A DNA stretch of 64,000 bases from contig JBEWZL010000209.1 in the NCBI GenBank assembly GCA_045837725.1, positions 585,274 through 649,273 on the forward strand, written 5' to 3'. Below the pieces are notes generated by a model. It worked only from the letters and a program-made list of their open reading frames with translations, did not search any database and had not been told where the DNA came from. The position numbers and the translations under genes were made by a program. The DNA comes from Vermamoeba vermiformis. Taxonomy: Eukaryota > Tubulinea > Echinamoebida. Below are positions 45,403 to 57,600 of the stretch, piece by piece; position 1 is the first letter of the stretch; each line of letters starts with the position of its first letter.

Positions 45403-47807
45403 ATGGTAAGTTTCCTGTCAAAGTAAAATTGCACTGCTAGAGCGAATCGAATAATAGGTTTATTACTACTTAATAATGTATATTTCTAGTCGCAAAAAGA
45501 TTACTTGGGCTTGGTGCGAAGCTACCACTCTGAACGTTCTGGAGAATCTGCAAGCAACCACAACCAACCGGAGAGTGAACAGGAGTTTACTGAGGTAAGA
45601 TTCGTTGCGGATTAACTACAAGCTTTTGTGGTTTAATATTTTTACATCCGTATCCAATTTAACATGTTTTTTTCCAGACTAGTACTTCTGTGCGAACGAA
45701 CCCGGCACGCAAAGCCAAGGACGAATTCAATGCGTGGAGTTATTATGGTACGTCCTGAAACGATTTTTTCATCTTTTTTTGGATGCGGATTTAACATCCA
45801 ATTTTAGAGTCGGATGAAGAAGTGTCCAGCAACATCTCGGCTCTTGAAGGTTTTGCTGAGCCTTCAGACAAGAAAGCAGCCAACACTAAATACTGGCTGA
45901 GCAACCCTGCCATGGAAGCGCACGATTGGAATGATCTTCACCAAACGGATGTCCCATCTGACGGGGATCTTGACTTCGTAGAAAACGACGAACAGCCTCT
46001 GCCCAACGATGAAGAGTTCATGGAGTTGGACAAGAGTGATGAGCAGGATGCTTACATGGACGAACCATCGTCCAGTGGTGATAGCGATTCCAGCTCCGAC
46101 TCCAAGGCCAATGCTAGCAGCGACGTCGATTCCAGCTCTGAGGATGGTGACGACTCCAAGGCCAATGCTAACGGCAACGTCGATTCCAGTTCAAGGGATG
46201 GCGATGACTCGAAGGTTAATGCTGGTGGTGACGGCGATTCCAACTCCAAGGATGGTGACGACTCGAAGGCCAATGCTAGCAGCGACGTCGATTCCAGCTC
46301 TGAGGATGGTGACGACTCCAAGGCCAATGCTAGCAGCGACGTCGATTCCAGCTCTGAGGATGGCGACGATTCCGGGGCCAATGCTAATGACGGAGACAAT
46401 TCCAGCTCCAAGCGTGACGACTCCAGGGTCAATGCCAATGATCTTGATGGTCAACCAAATCTGCCTAAGCAAGCTCGTATGCCGCGTGGTGATGCTTCAC
46501 GGCAGCGCGTTAATTCTACAACTGTAGCGCTGTCATCCCCTACCAGCCAAAAGACTAAAAGAGTTCGATTTAAATTGCCCACGATCGTGCGCACAAAAGC
46601 TCGAGACCATAAGCGCTCTTCTAAAATACTTCAGAAAGGTAAGTAGTCACTGCAGCAATTAATATAGATGGCTTATAATTTATTTCTAGATCGAGAAGCC
46701 TTGCGACTGAAGCGAGCGGCAAAGGCGAAGAAGCAATCTCATTACTCCGCAGGTCAGTATCAAAGTGAAATCAATTATAATTTACTAATTGTCTTTTAGA
46801 GACCAAGTGTAGCAACCTCAAGCAATTATTGAAGGCGCAAGGTTCTCAAGAGGCGAAGGACAAGATAATTCACAAATATATCCGAGCGCTTTGTCAGAAC
46901 TTGAATGTTCTAACCGAGTTCGGAGTGAATTGCTTGATAAAGGGCGAGGGCAAGTTCATTGGCTTTGGCTACAAAAAGAAGAAGTACAAACTCAAGCTTG
47001 CAAGCGGGGCAAAATCCTCCAAGCAAGGTGAAGCTGCTTGTCGGGAGGGTTCTCGTGCCACGACAACTTTGAGAACTGAAAAAGGTATTAGTTTTAAGTC
47101 AAATACCATTCTTTGACTAACAAACCGTGATAGAGCCGTCTGCTCGGGTTCGTAGTCTTCTTAACGAATGCCGTTTTCTTCGGGAGACCTACGAAAGGTT
47201 CTCGAACTTAAACAATGTCGGCTTACCTGCGGTTGCAACGACCCCAGGGCACGAGGTGCTGAGTTACTTCGTTTCTGGAGCGTTGGACCTAGAGTTCGAT
47301 GAGAACGTGGACAAGGTCTCCAGTTCCATCGATGCCCAACTTCAACTGGTCTCAAAACTTGAGCTTCGCGTTGTTGAGCTGACCGTCCTGATCAAGCTCA
47401 AGACCTTTTACATCGGTGCTCTCGTGGATAAGCTGTCAGCTTTCTTTCGCGACAGATCGCACGCCGAAAATACGCAAGCCATGCAAGTGGAAGTGAACGA
47501 CAATATCTTCAAAGTTTTGCAACACTGTGCACCTTCAAGTTTGGTTGCTGCCATGCCGGATGATCCGAACATTAAGAAGTTGGCTAGCAACGCATCCAAG
47601 TCGAACATGCAACGCAAGTTTTTCCGCCAATGGAAATTTCGGTTAAGCCGATTTTTTAGCATATGCTCAATTGAGCGAAAATTGCTTTTTACGGACTTGT
47701 CTCTCACGCAGATTGTGCGAACATTTCCGGACCCAAATTCGACAATGATTTTGTTCGATTACATTCGGACACATTCGGAAGAATATCCAGATTGGCTAAC
47801 TCCTTAA
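45403..47807 (+). CDS. X_A: acidic-linker protein with C-terminal helical domain
   Basis: Exon 1 codes only ATG (45403-45405); later exons start at 45490, 45678, 45808, 46690, 46800 and 47134. The N-terminal half is acidic and disordered, with about six 18-residue repeats of the type DSKANASSDVDSSSEDGD (46093-46445). A basic stretch follows (TKRVRFKLPTIVRTKARDHK). The C-terminal half is helical and ends KFFRQWKFRLSRFFSICS, then IERKLLFTDLSLTQIVRTFP. That end is clearly related to the end of X_B (AFRRWKSDLTKFFQLCSLKP). The acidic/basic layout suggests chromatin or DNA association, but this is inference. No enzyme motif seen. It stops 151 bases before Y_A on the same strand. Confidence 0.78.
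46093..46445 (+). repeat. 54-bp tandem repeat inside X_A
   Basis: Each unit codes 18 residues, consensus DSKANASSDVDSSSEDGD. At least two units (about 46255-46360) are nearly identical at DNA level and others are diverged, so copy number has changed recently. The reading frame is preserved throughout. Confidence 0.9.
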
Positions 47808-47958
47808 TACTAGCTTCGAGACATCACCAACTCTTACCAGCAGGCAACTACCGACAATCGAAGTACGTAACTGCCTTCATGTTTACCGTAGCTAATTGTT
47901 TGTGAAAGGTTCTTCTATTTCACCTTTCAAAGTCAATTTTGATCTTCGCGAGTTCAAC

Positions 47959-50900
47959 ATGTCCGTCTGTGAAGGCAATTACGACTCAGACAAAGAAAAT
48001 GCAATGGATTTTGATTTTTACAGTAACAGTGAGTATTAATTATACATATAAATAATTCCTAACTGGTTGACGTGGTGCAGAAATGGACGATGCCGAGCTG
48101 GTTGAGGATCCGGAGTTGAAGCGACTCGAAGAAGAAGACGTTTGCACGCTTACTGGTAAGTTACAAAAGATGATATGGCGCCACTAATTATACTTCAGAG
48201 AATTGGCTAGCTGCCACCGAGTCCACTGGTCTATGTTATTTGGCACAACTTCGTGCGGCGCAGGGAACCCTTGATAGTATGTGCTGAGTCTTTTTACGAG
48301 TAGTGTTTAATACTCATTAACAGCACCTGCGTCAAAGCGTTCGACTTCGAGTAGAGTTTCTGCTCATCTGTCGCCCAACGTAGCAGAATCTCCTTCGAAG
48401 TGGCTTCGCAGCTCCCCAGTGAGCCCAAGTCAGCCACCAAGGGTGATGCCTCCCCGACGTTCAAGTCCGTTGCAAGTGCTCAATGCCACGCCTGAGCGAC
48501 GATCACCAGCTCATGCGACACCAAAGCCCTCACAGCCGATTCGCACAAGCCCTATTCACTCTCCTTGTTTGTCTCCTGTGGGTTCGCCAAGCAACGACGA
48601 GGAAGACGTTGTGGGTTCACCAAATGCTTCGTGGTGCAATCACCGATCTGACGACGAAGAGTTCTCCGAAGCCTTTGTGGCCTCGCCAAGCGATGACGAA
48701 GAACTCTCTGAGAGCTTTGTGGGTTCGCCAAGCAACGACGAGGAAGACGTTGTGGGTTCACCAAATGCTTCGTGGTGCAATCACCGACCTGACGACGAAG
48801 AGTTCTCCGATGACTTCTACTCGTTGGTTAGAGACTGGCTTGCAGACGGCTCGGAGTCGAGCTTACCTGACCTGCTTCGATTCAACAAGTTGACTGATAA
48901 GGAGAAATCTGCCTTTTATACTTATGCAGAGCGGTAAGAGCAAATTTAAATTCCAGCCTGTTCGCTGACGTTTTGTTTACCAGTGATTTTATTGAGCACA
49001 GTTCGGGGCAGAAAGCTTACAAGGCTGAGTACCTCGATCGAATGCGCGCGGCACTTGAGACTGGCAGAGCTAAAGTTAGCGTCTACACTCAGCATTTGCT
49101 GCGAAACGCAAAGATCGTTAGTAGCGACGCTGACTTTGGTTCTGATTTCGCGCGGGACATCGCTTGGATGACTTCCCAAGCCTATATTGGTCCAAGCTAT
49201 CACCTCACGGCTAAGCACGATATGCAAATCACCAGCAGCATCGACAACGATTTCATCGGCTTCGTGTTTGAAGATATTACCTTCATTAAGGTTCTAGTTG
49301 ACCTTGTCTATTGCCCTGATTTTAGCCCGTCTGCAAAGCTCGACGATTGCAAGATGAAGTATGCTGGCAAATCTTTACACACCATTCCAAATATCTCGCT
49401 TGGGTAAGCGATACTTTTTGTTTGTTTCAAGCGCTGAATTATATTCTATTATTAGGTGCATTAATGAGAGTCTCTCGCTATACGTTACCTTTCCGTTCTG
49501 GGACGAGGATTGGGCGACTGTCATTCACAGCTTTTTCAAAAGTTGTATCTATGAAGGTAACTTGGTTCGCTAAATCGATTACGACTTCTAATGTTAAATT
49601 CAGGGGTGCGCAACTCCAAACAAAACCGAACAGCACCGTTAGCGCCCTCATACGAGGTCGGTCTTAGGGTAACGCTACCCGGCATGACATTTTCGGCTAA
49701 ATGTAGCACAATTAATAGTATTGGAAAAGCAATCAACGACTTCACGGAGCAAAACAAAAAGTAAGGTGCTAAACTACTAAATCCTATTAACGCTCTAATA
49801 CAGGATGCAACCAGTGTTTGTAGTTCAATATTTCGGACAAAAGGAGCCTGTTAGCCGGGCACGCGTCAAGAAAATCTACAAAGAGTTGGGCAAGTCGTTC
49901 GATATGGATATGGTGTACAATCATCGCCACGGGTCTAAAGCTTGGTTCTTCTTTGACATTGCCGAGGACTTTGCGTAAGTATAACGTTACTTTGTAACCG
50001 TATCTGTATTAATACCTTTTGTAGGTGCGGGGATCTCGAGAATGTAACGCTGTTTTTCACCCGAGAAGTCACACACTTGCTGAAAGACCGACAGCGATCC
50101 CCATTTGCGAGCTTGATGGTGCGAAACTCGACTAAAACTGTACGAAAGCGTTCTGATGATCAATCAAAAGACTACAAAAGTTACACGTAAGTGCAGCGCG
50201 GGCATTGATTACGATTACTAATCTTCTCTTAAAGTTGCACAGAATATCCTAACTATGGGATTGGCTCGTTTGCAAGTCTAACGCTTCATTGGAAAAATCA
50301 GTACTCTCTTCTGCACAAAATTAAAGTTTACGACAAGTCGAGCGAAGTCTTCCGCCACAACTCGCCGTTCGCTGATGTCTGGCATGCAGCTCTCTCATTT
50401 CCTTTTCAGAGTGTTAAATCCTTGTTCTCTAGTGCGCCGGCTCTTTCAAAGAGACTGGAAAATCGCTTGAAAAGTGAAGAGGAGCAGGTTAGCGCTCGCA
50501 CTCATTACAACCGTGCGGAGGCTTTGTATTCTCAAGTATTGCCAGACAAAGCATACGGACCGCGAGTGGAGCTTACACTGCAAAATGCAACTTTGGAGGA
50601 GCTTACACGGGCCTATGACGCGCTAGCGGAGTTTGCAGAGGCTGTTGTATGCCTTTTCAACGTGACAAAGGCAATATATCAATGCGGTTTGGCCCCGAAA
50701 GAGATACTGCGGTGTTGCCCGATCCAAGCCGTGCAAACAGAAACATTATGTTCCATCCCTCGCATGTTCACGCGTAGCATTGCTAACTACTTCTACTCAT
50801 TATTGCAGCATATAACGTCCGGTAAGTTTCATAATCCACTTTATTTTCGATTTTACTAACGAAAATCACAGCCAACCACTTGCAAGCATTCGCGTACAAT

Positions 50901-52276
50901 GACCACTTTGTTCGTCTTGCATTTTTGCTGCAGGACCAATTAACTTTCATCTGGTCTGGCTCTGTTCAATCACTACTTCATCCGACGCTCTTCACTCGGT
51001 ACAAGCAACCAGAAGCTGTGTTTGAGTACGGACACTTCTACGTGAGCAAAGAGCTGCTTGTGCCTAGCCTAGACTTTGCAAAGGCTAGATTGTATGCAGT
51101 TTATCGTGAGAACGAGACCGACAACGATGAAGTTGACCTACTCGACGTGGGCTTACCGCGCCAGTTTATTTACAAGATATTTCCGGACGCCAGCGATCAA
51201 CAAACTCTTAACGAAATCTTAACAAATGTGCGATTATGCTTGTGCTCGTCGGATGGTGTTGTGTCCCCAAAAGACAGATCCATCAGCTCGATTTTAGCTG
51301 CCAATTTGGTCAACTCTCTATTTGCGGCCTTGTTTAGTGCAGCGAACATTGTCTCGTCATCCAAGAAGGCGCAATTCGTCAAGTTGTTGCAAGGAAAGGA
51401 TCGAGATGCGATCAAGTCATTTCTCGAGCGCGCTTATTTAACACAGACGAGTTCTGAGACTCCTATCGAGGTACGGAATAATTAAATGCTCGATGGCGTT
51501 TCTAACGTCTTTTTAGATACTTTTTAAAGAAGGATTACGAAGTGTTCGTGACATCGTTGACATTGCATTCCCTCTCGAGCCAACAGATCAGCCATTTAAC
51601 CGCACGCCAGTGAAAGTCAATTTCGCTAAACAATGGACTCTCGCAACAAAATCCGTCATCGGGCATCTGAATGATCGCTTGAAGGTTGGCAATTTGAAAG
51701 CAGCGAAGACTTTGCAACATATTCGGTCGTACACCCACGACATCCTAACTGCGGAATCCATCGTTGCGAAAGTGCGTGGCTTGCTGTCTGACTTATCCTT
51801 GCGGTTCTTCCCTGCTTTCTCATCGCATACTTTCTGGGGCTACAATGGCAAGTTTAAACTCACTGCAGTAGTACCTAGCTCACGACCTCGCGTTTTGCAA
51901 ATCATCAGTGGCAAACCTATACTAACGGAGTCAAAACAAGTCATCGACAACGAAGCCAAACTTCGCGTAAGTTGCTAAGTCGTGTATAGCACCGTAGATT
52001 TTGCTAAGTTTTTTTCAGCTTCTTAGGTATATCTGCATGCATTCTAAGGAAGTAGAGGGCGTAAAAAGCCGATCTGAACTGCTCGCGCATTGCACGTATC
52101 ACGCTTTCAGAAAGACGGACATGACGGTTAAAAGACCCAAGTACCACAACGCTGAGAGGGACTTCATTTTCGCGACTGGCTTATTCCCGTGGGTTCCTCC
52201 AAGAGCCCAGATCTTGCCCGCGCCAGATTCGGTGTGGTTAAAAAAGTTCCGCGATATTTTTGGCAAGGAAAACTAG
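47959..52276 (+). CDS. Y_A: large unrecognised protein of the X-Y module
   Basis: A multi-exon gene of roughly 1200 residues. It starts MSVCEGNYDSDKENAMDFDF; exons join in frame at 48032/48082, 48155/48199 and 48276/48324. A Ser/Pro-rich region (SPSQPPRVMPPRRSSPLQVL) precedes a duplicated segment, GSPSNDEEDVVGSPNASWCN, and a long folded region. Landmarks: PVFVVQYFGQKEPVSRARVK, EYPNYGIGSFASLTLHWKNQ then YSLLHKIKVYDKSSEV, DLLDVGLPRQFIYKIFPDA and a final FATGLFPWVPPRAQILPAPD. Two of these match Y_B (MQVFGDKMEVKS; SYPQLGSALIKSAMARYANR then KNNLFEVKLYSRAS). No catalytic, polymerase or integrase motif is seen. Ser/Pro clusters could be phosphorylation sites. Function unknown. Confidence 0.78.
48581..48811 (+). 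repeat. Near-identical 89-bp direct repeat inside Y_A
   Basis: The block coding GSPSNDEEDVVGSPNASWCN, then HRxDDEEFS occurs at about 48581-48669 and again at about 48722-48811, 141 bases apart. A shorter related unit (SPSDDEELSESFVG) lies between them. The copies differ at very few bases, pointing to recent unequal exchange in an acidic linker. Confidence 0.9.
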
Positions 52277-52570
52277 TTTGTAATGCTCTGTTATTGCAGT
52301 AAACATAACTCAATATTACTCGCGCATTCAACACGTAAGTCTCAAGCACTAAAAGCCAGAATAATGTTGATTTGTTTTGATCCGGATCTTTTCTTTTACG
52401 TTAATTTACCCCAAATTTACTTATTTTTATTTGTTTATATGTCATAAATTACGATATTAAAAATATTTGAATTAAATCATGCGAGTCAAAATCTTGCATC
52501 CGAATCCGCAATTAGTATACTATGTAGGGCTAACTTCTACTTTAGGGTTTAACTTTTAACTTTTTTTACA

Positions 52571-52870
52571 GGGGCGTCCCCGTGACGTGGACGGGGGTCT
52601 GGTCAAACTTGGTCAACAAGGGGGCGTCCCCGTGGCGCGGACGGGGGTCTGGTCAAACTTGGTCAACAAGGGGGCGTCCCCGTGGCGCGGACGGGGGCTG
52701 GTCAAACTTGGTCAACAAGGGGGCGTCCCCGTGGCGCGGATGGGGGTCTGGTCAAACTTGGTCAACAAGGGAGCGTCCCTGTGGTGTGGATGGGGGTCTG
52801 GTCAACAACAAGTGTTCCCACGGCACAGATCAGGGTCTGGTAAAATTGGTCAACAGGAGGCGTTCCTGTC
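52571..52870. repeat. 50-bp GC-rich minisatellite
   Basis: Units of GGGGCGTCCCCGTGGCGCGG followed by ACGGGGGTCTGGTCAAACTT and GGTCAACAAG start at 52571, 52621, 52671, 52720 and 52770, then degrade by about 52870. GGGGCGTCCCC and the CCGTGGCGCGGACGG part are self-complementary. It sits 300 bases after the Y_A stop. ORFs running through it reflect the repeat rather than a gene. Confidence 0.95.
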
Positions 52871-52970
52871 ACATTAAACATCATGTAGAGGGCTTGTATT
52901 GACTTCATTTAAGTGTAAAATAAAGATTTCATGTGCCAATACAAAGCGAGTGTTTTTTTAAGTAATCAAA

Positions 52971-53029
52971 TTTATGGCCAGCCATAAAGCTAAACAGACT
53001 GAGGATACAAATTATGGCCAGCCATAAAA
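52971..53029. repeat. Two copies of the TTTATGGC(C)...GCCATAAA palindrome
   Basis: TTTATGGCCAGCCATAAA at 52971-52988 and ATTATGGCCAGCCATAAAA at 53011-53029. They belong to the same palindrome family as the arrays near 55.0 and 60.0 kb, but here without the B-box-like core between them. Confidence 0.85.
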
Positions 53030-53160
53030 AAAAAGGAAACTGGATGAACTCTACCTTTAAGGTGAGGCAGACAAGTTCTTGAGACAATTTTACCCAAAAT
53101 AAAAGAGCAAGATGTCAAAGTACAAGTCACATTTACCAAAAGACGTTTTTTATTGAAAAT

Positions 53161-54338
53161 TTACAAGGAGTAAATGTCTAAATTAATGAAAGAATACATT
53201 TGTTTAATTTGAGCAATTTTTTTGGCACCGTTGCCTTGAAGAACCATTTTGATGAGAACAGTGACAGATACAGGAGAGGTCGGGTCATTGATGTCAAAAT
53301 TAGAAGAGCAATCAAGAAGCAATAATTTCTTGCCATTTTTAATCATATCTTGCAACAATCTAAGGCATGCAGGCTTCGCAGTTTCTAAAACCCATAGATA
53401 AGGCAAAATGAAGAACAAGTCATGTGCCATGGAAGGAGTGATAATGATGGCGCTCGTTTCCCCCTATTATGACAATTAGATAAGAATTATTGAATGCAAA
53501 TAGTAAACTTACCAATTGCCAGCCTAAAAGTTCTTTTGACGGTTCCTTGCGGTGAATTTTTTCTTGCAACTGCAACATTGTTGTGTTGATTGTAGGATTG
53601 CTTTTGAATAGTTTGAAGCATTCATAAATGCCTTGAACTGTAATTGAGTTCCTGGATGAATTGATAACCTACTTGAATGGTTAATATGTAAAGGCAAGTG
53701 AAACAAAGGGCACGTACCGGAATATGGGAAATAGCTGGTTGAAAATGAGCTTGCAAGGTGTAGAATACTTTGGTAGTATCTCTAATTACAATCTTGGTGT
53801 TAGAAGACAATAAAATGCCAGAAAAAACAACTTACGTAATATCAATAACCTCTAAGTCCAAATGTCGTTGTCTTAACAAGGAGATTGTTTTGGTGTCGCT
53901 GACCTTTGCGCAAAAAATTGAAGGGGGTTGGGCTGGTAGTGAAGGAGGCTGAAAGTTTGTTGTTGCCTTGCAGTCATCGCTCTCAAGGGCCGTTGCAGGA
54001 CAACCATTTGGAGAGAAGCGCTCAAGTACTTCAGGTTCGGAGCTTGTGTCTGCAAAACTAATGAGCTTGTGAAGGGCAAAAGAAGTAAGGGAACAAACCA
54101 TCTTCGGATTGAATCTTCTGTTTGCCCATATTGTGCACTCTTTGTACTGTAAAAACTATCAGTAAATTATAAAAATAATTATGATATAACTTACTTTCTT
54201 CTGCCGTTGGTTTGTAGCCAGCAGGTTTTCCTATTTTGCGTGCCAGATGTCAGTCAGTCACTTGTCACGAAAAAAAAGAAATGATAATAGTTACAACTTA
54301 CCAGCATAAAGAAGCATTATTTTATCAGCAAGGTTCAT
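53161..54338 (-). CDS. Z_B: unrecognised protein, divergent from G1_B
   Basis: Minus strand from ATG 54338: MNLADKIMLLYA, then GKPAGYKPTAEEIQRVHNMG and KQKIQSED; an exon DTSSEPEVLERFSPNGCPAT; then SIFCAKVSDTKTISLLRQRH, FYTLQAHFQPAISHIPV, ITVQGIYECFKLFKSNPTIN, and a last exon (from about 53460) AHDLFFILPYLWVLETAKPA to NLDIYSL. The exon phases agree at each junction I checked. About 300 residues, helical, no signal peptide or enzyme motif. A short 5' untranslated exon ending near 54461 is likely. Start codons of Z_B and G1_B lie 288 bases apart. No homologue is seen in module A. Confidence 0.65.
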
Positions 54339-54626
54339 TTATTCAGTGATTTCTAAATTTTCTACAAAATAATTAAATAATTGGATGCGGATTTAAAGCA
54401 CCAGTGAATTTGGGTAGCTGGCTTATGTACATAAATTAATAATGTAAAAATGGTTTACTTACTTTAAGTCTTTCAGGTAGAATGGCCTTCGTGGTTGTGG
54501 TACCTCGTGGAAAAAATTTTGATCTAGACCAGAGTTTTTTTTTTGTTTTGCTTTATTTTAACTTGTAAACCCAAGTAATACCTCTTGTGGCATTTAAAAA
54601 ACCAAGCCCTCACCACCGGAATTGCA

Positions 54627-57600
54627 ATGGAAGACGTGGTAAAAGCGCGCGAGATCGTACAACAAAATCTGCCAGAATTGCCCAGTGAAGTAAGTTAAAA
54701 TACTAAATTTACCTGGCAAATAATTATATATTATACCTTGCAACCAATAAACTGGTTTGCCTTGGTTTTAACTGCTTTTTTTTTTTTTAATCCGCATCCG
54801 GATCTTTTTTTTTAAATTAAATTCTTGCCTGGCTTCAATTAGTACACCAATTATATTATTATAATTAGAATTTTAAAATTTTAGCTTAAATTAAACCAAA
54901 CTGCTGGACAAAGGAACTTACGCACCTTACATTTTATGGCCGGCCATAAAATTTTTACCAGGACTAAGTCCAAAAATGCCTCAAAGGCGCAGGTTCGAAT
55001 CCGGGTGGGGGCAATTTTTTTTATTTTCTTTATGGCCGGCCATAGAGTCCTGCTATATTGCCTCAAAGGTGCAGGTTCGAATCCAGGTGCGGGCAATTGT
55101 TTTTATTTTTCTTTATGGCTGGCCATAGAATTTCTACTGCACTGGAGCAGGTTTGAATCCAGGTGCGGGCAGTTTTTTTATTTTTCCTTTATGGCCGGCC
55201 ATAGAGTCCTGCTATATGCCTCAAAGGCGCAGGTTCGAATCCGGGTGCGGGCAATTATTTTTATTTTCTTTATGGCCGGCCATAGAATTTTTTTATTGCA
55301 GAATTACCCTGTCTTCTTTTTTTTCTTATGTTGGCCACCTATCCAATTATTTCTAGTATAAATCAACACATAGTTGTCTTTTTTTTGGACTTTCTGCATC
55401 GAATCTGATCCGATTCAGATGCAGTGTAGGTCATCAAACACAGTGCTAATTATATTTTTACAGACATTTGCCTTGGATACCTCACAGTACGAGGTTGTTA
55501 CAGAGTTTGACACGTTAACTGACAGGCCTTGTGCAAATCCCGGATGCGCACAAACCGAGTGCTACCTGTAAGCAGCACTCCATGAAATTAACTTGTTAAT
55601 TTTTTCTGCAGCTTGCCACATTTGAATGTTTCCTTTTGCAAGCAACAGCTTCAACAGGGAGCAACAATGGTTACGTTGTCGGAGCCCTTGTACTCCAAAG
55701 GTAGCTCAATTAAAGGACGAGGGTAAGATGACAGAAATATACATATAAGTAGATGATTATAATTCTAACAAACCTCCTTTGTTGCAGCTTTAATATTCGT
55801 GAGTTGTCCATGGATCATGTCAAGCGACTCATGTTAATCTGCGTGCCATGGTACTCAAGCCAAGGAACTCCAACAGTCGTGCCAATACGACATAAAGAAA
55901 CAAAGGAGTATGGCTATGCTGTTTGCATTGGTATGTACTATATTTGTCTGAAGACGTCGTACTTTTTTTAATTCAATTTGCCCCAAGGACAACATCGTGC
56001 TCTTGTGGGTCATTACTTTATGCAATGGAAGTTGATTGATACAATGCAAGTGAATATTCTTTTGCCATCAAGTATGCAGGTGAGTAAAGAATTGAATGGT
56101 GTAAAAAACATGACTAAACTTCTTTTAGGACTTGTACAACAGAGGATTGGACATGCAGAAGAATGACACGAAACACTTTTTGGATCTACATGCAATGGAT
56201 AAAGTGCTTCTAATCCAACAGTTATGCGACTCAATGGCTAAAATGGATGGAACCACTTACCCAGAGGCTACCCAAGCAAAGCAGAACGAGTATGTCAAAA
56301 GAGCAAATGAGGCACTCGAAAACCAGAAGCTTGGTATGCAATATATATCTTTTAATTATTTGCAAAGTACTCATTCTTTTTTTGGTACAGGTGATTGCGT
56401 GCAGTTGTTCAAATTTTTACCACGACAGTTATTCTCAGATCCAAGTGTTGTTCTGACAAGTTATCTCACACTGGCCAATGTTTTCACTGCGTAAGCTAAC
56501 CACCAATTGATATTTGGCATTCTAAAGTATTGTTTTTTAGGAAAAAGCAACCATTTACTGTGAAGAACTTACTTGGAGTTGCTATTAAGAATATAGCAGA
56601 GAAAGACAAGGTGGAGCTGCTGACACGACTAATTGAACGCACCAAAAACTACCAAAAATGGTGTATGTTGATTTTATTCCCAGATTGTGTTAAACTAATG
56701 AATATTACTTGTTAGGGCTTGATAGGCGTGAAGAAGCTCTGAAGCACTTTGCTACAACTGGCAGGAAGAAAAGTTATCTCCCTGATCAAATGAAGTGTAA
56801 GTAGTTAATTGATTAGTATTCTTACTAATAATGACTTTTCCTCAGCCGTGCCAGAAATGCCTTCATGGAGGGAGGAGATAGTTATATGGCGTGGCAAAAT
56901 GCTGCTAAAGGAGAGGTGCGTGCACATCTTGAATCTTCCTCTTGAAGAATGGGATTCGGATTTGCACAAGACAGCAGAGAAGTTTTTTGTTGACAACCTT
57001 CAACAAGGGCTTTTGGCTAGTGAAGGCCAATACTTATATGAATCAGAATTCTCCCTGCAGCTGGGCAAGATTCCTAATTTTGCACAAGCAGTGAAGAAGT
57101 GGATTGTGCCAAGATACATGTACTACGAGCCTTCTCAAGTTTCTCAGGTGCTGGCTGAAGTTAAGAAGGGTGTTATAATCACTCTTTCTTCGTACAACCT
57201 CACTCCTGATGCCTTTACCCTGCTCTATGGTGATCGTAACAAATTGCCAACAATCGGTAAGCTTATCTGACTTATTGTTTTGCCAGTGGTTAGTATTAAT
57301 GTTAATTTCTTAGCTGTTCTACCTCCTGAAGTAGCACGTAGTGATAAGATTCGTCCATATTTCACAGCTCTTTGGATAGATGAGAATTGCGCCATTGGCA
57401 TTCGTAATTTTGATTCACTGTGCAAGACATCAGTACAGCTCAATGCATTTTTTGAGTGTGTTGCTTGGGGAGTGACAGATGGCAAACTGCTTCACAAAGA
57501 AACCAAAAAGACTGCCATCATAAATGGAATCCTATTCGCTGGTAAATTTTAAATCAAACTTGTATATTTTCACCTGCTTTAACTTTTTACCTGTAGTTAC

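Noticed and set aside
52582-52902. ORFs through the 50-bp repeat
   Set aside because: The unit is not a multiple of three, yet all frames remain open because of composition; no start context or homology.
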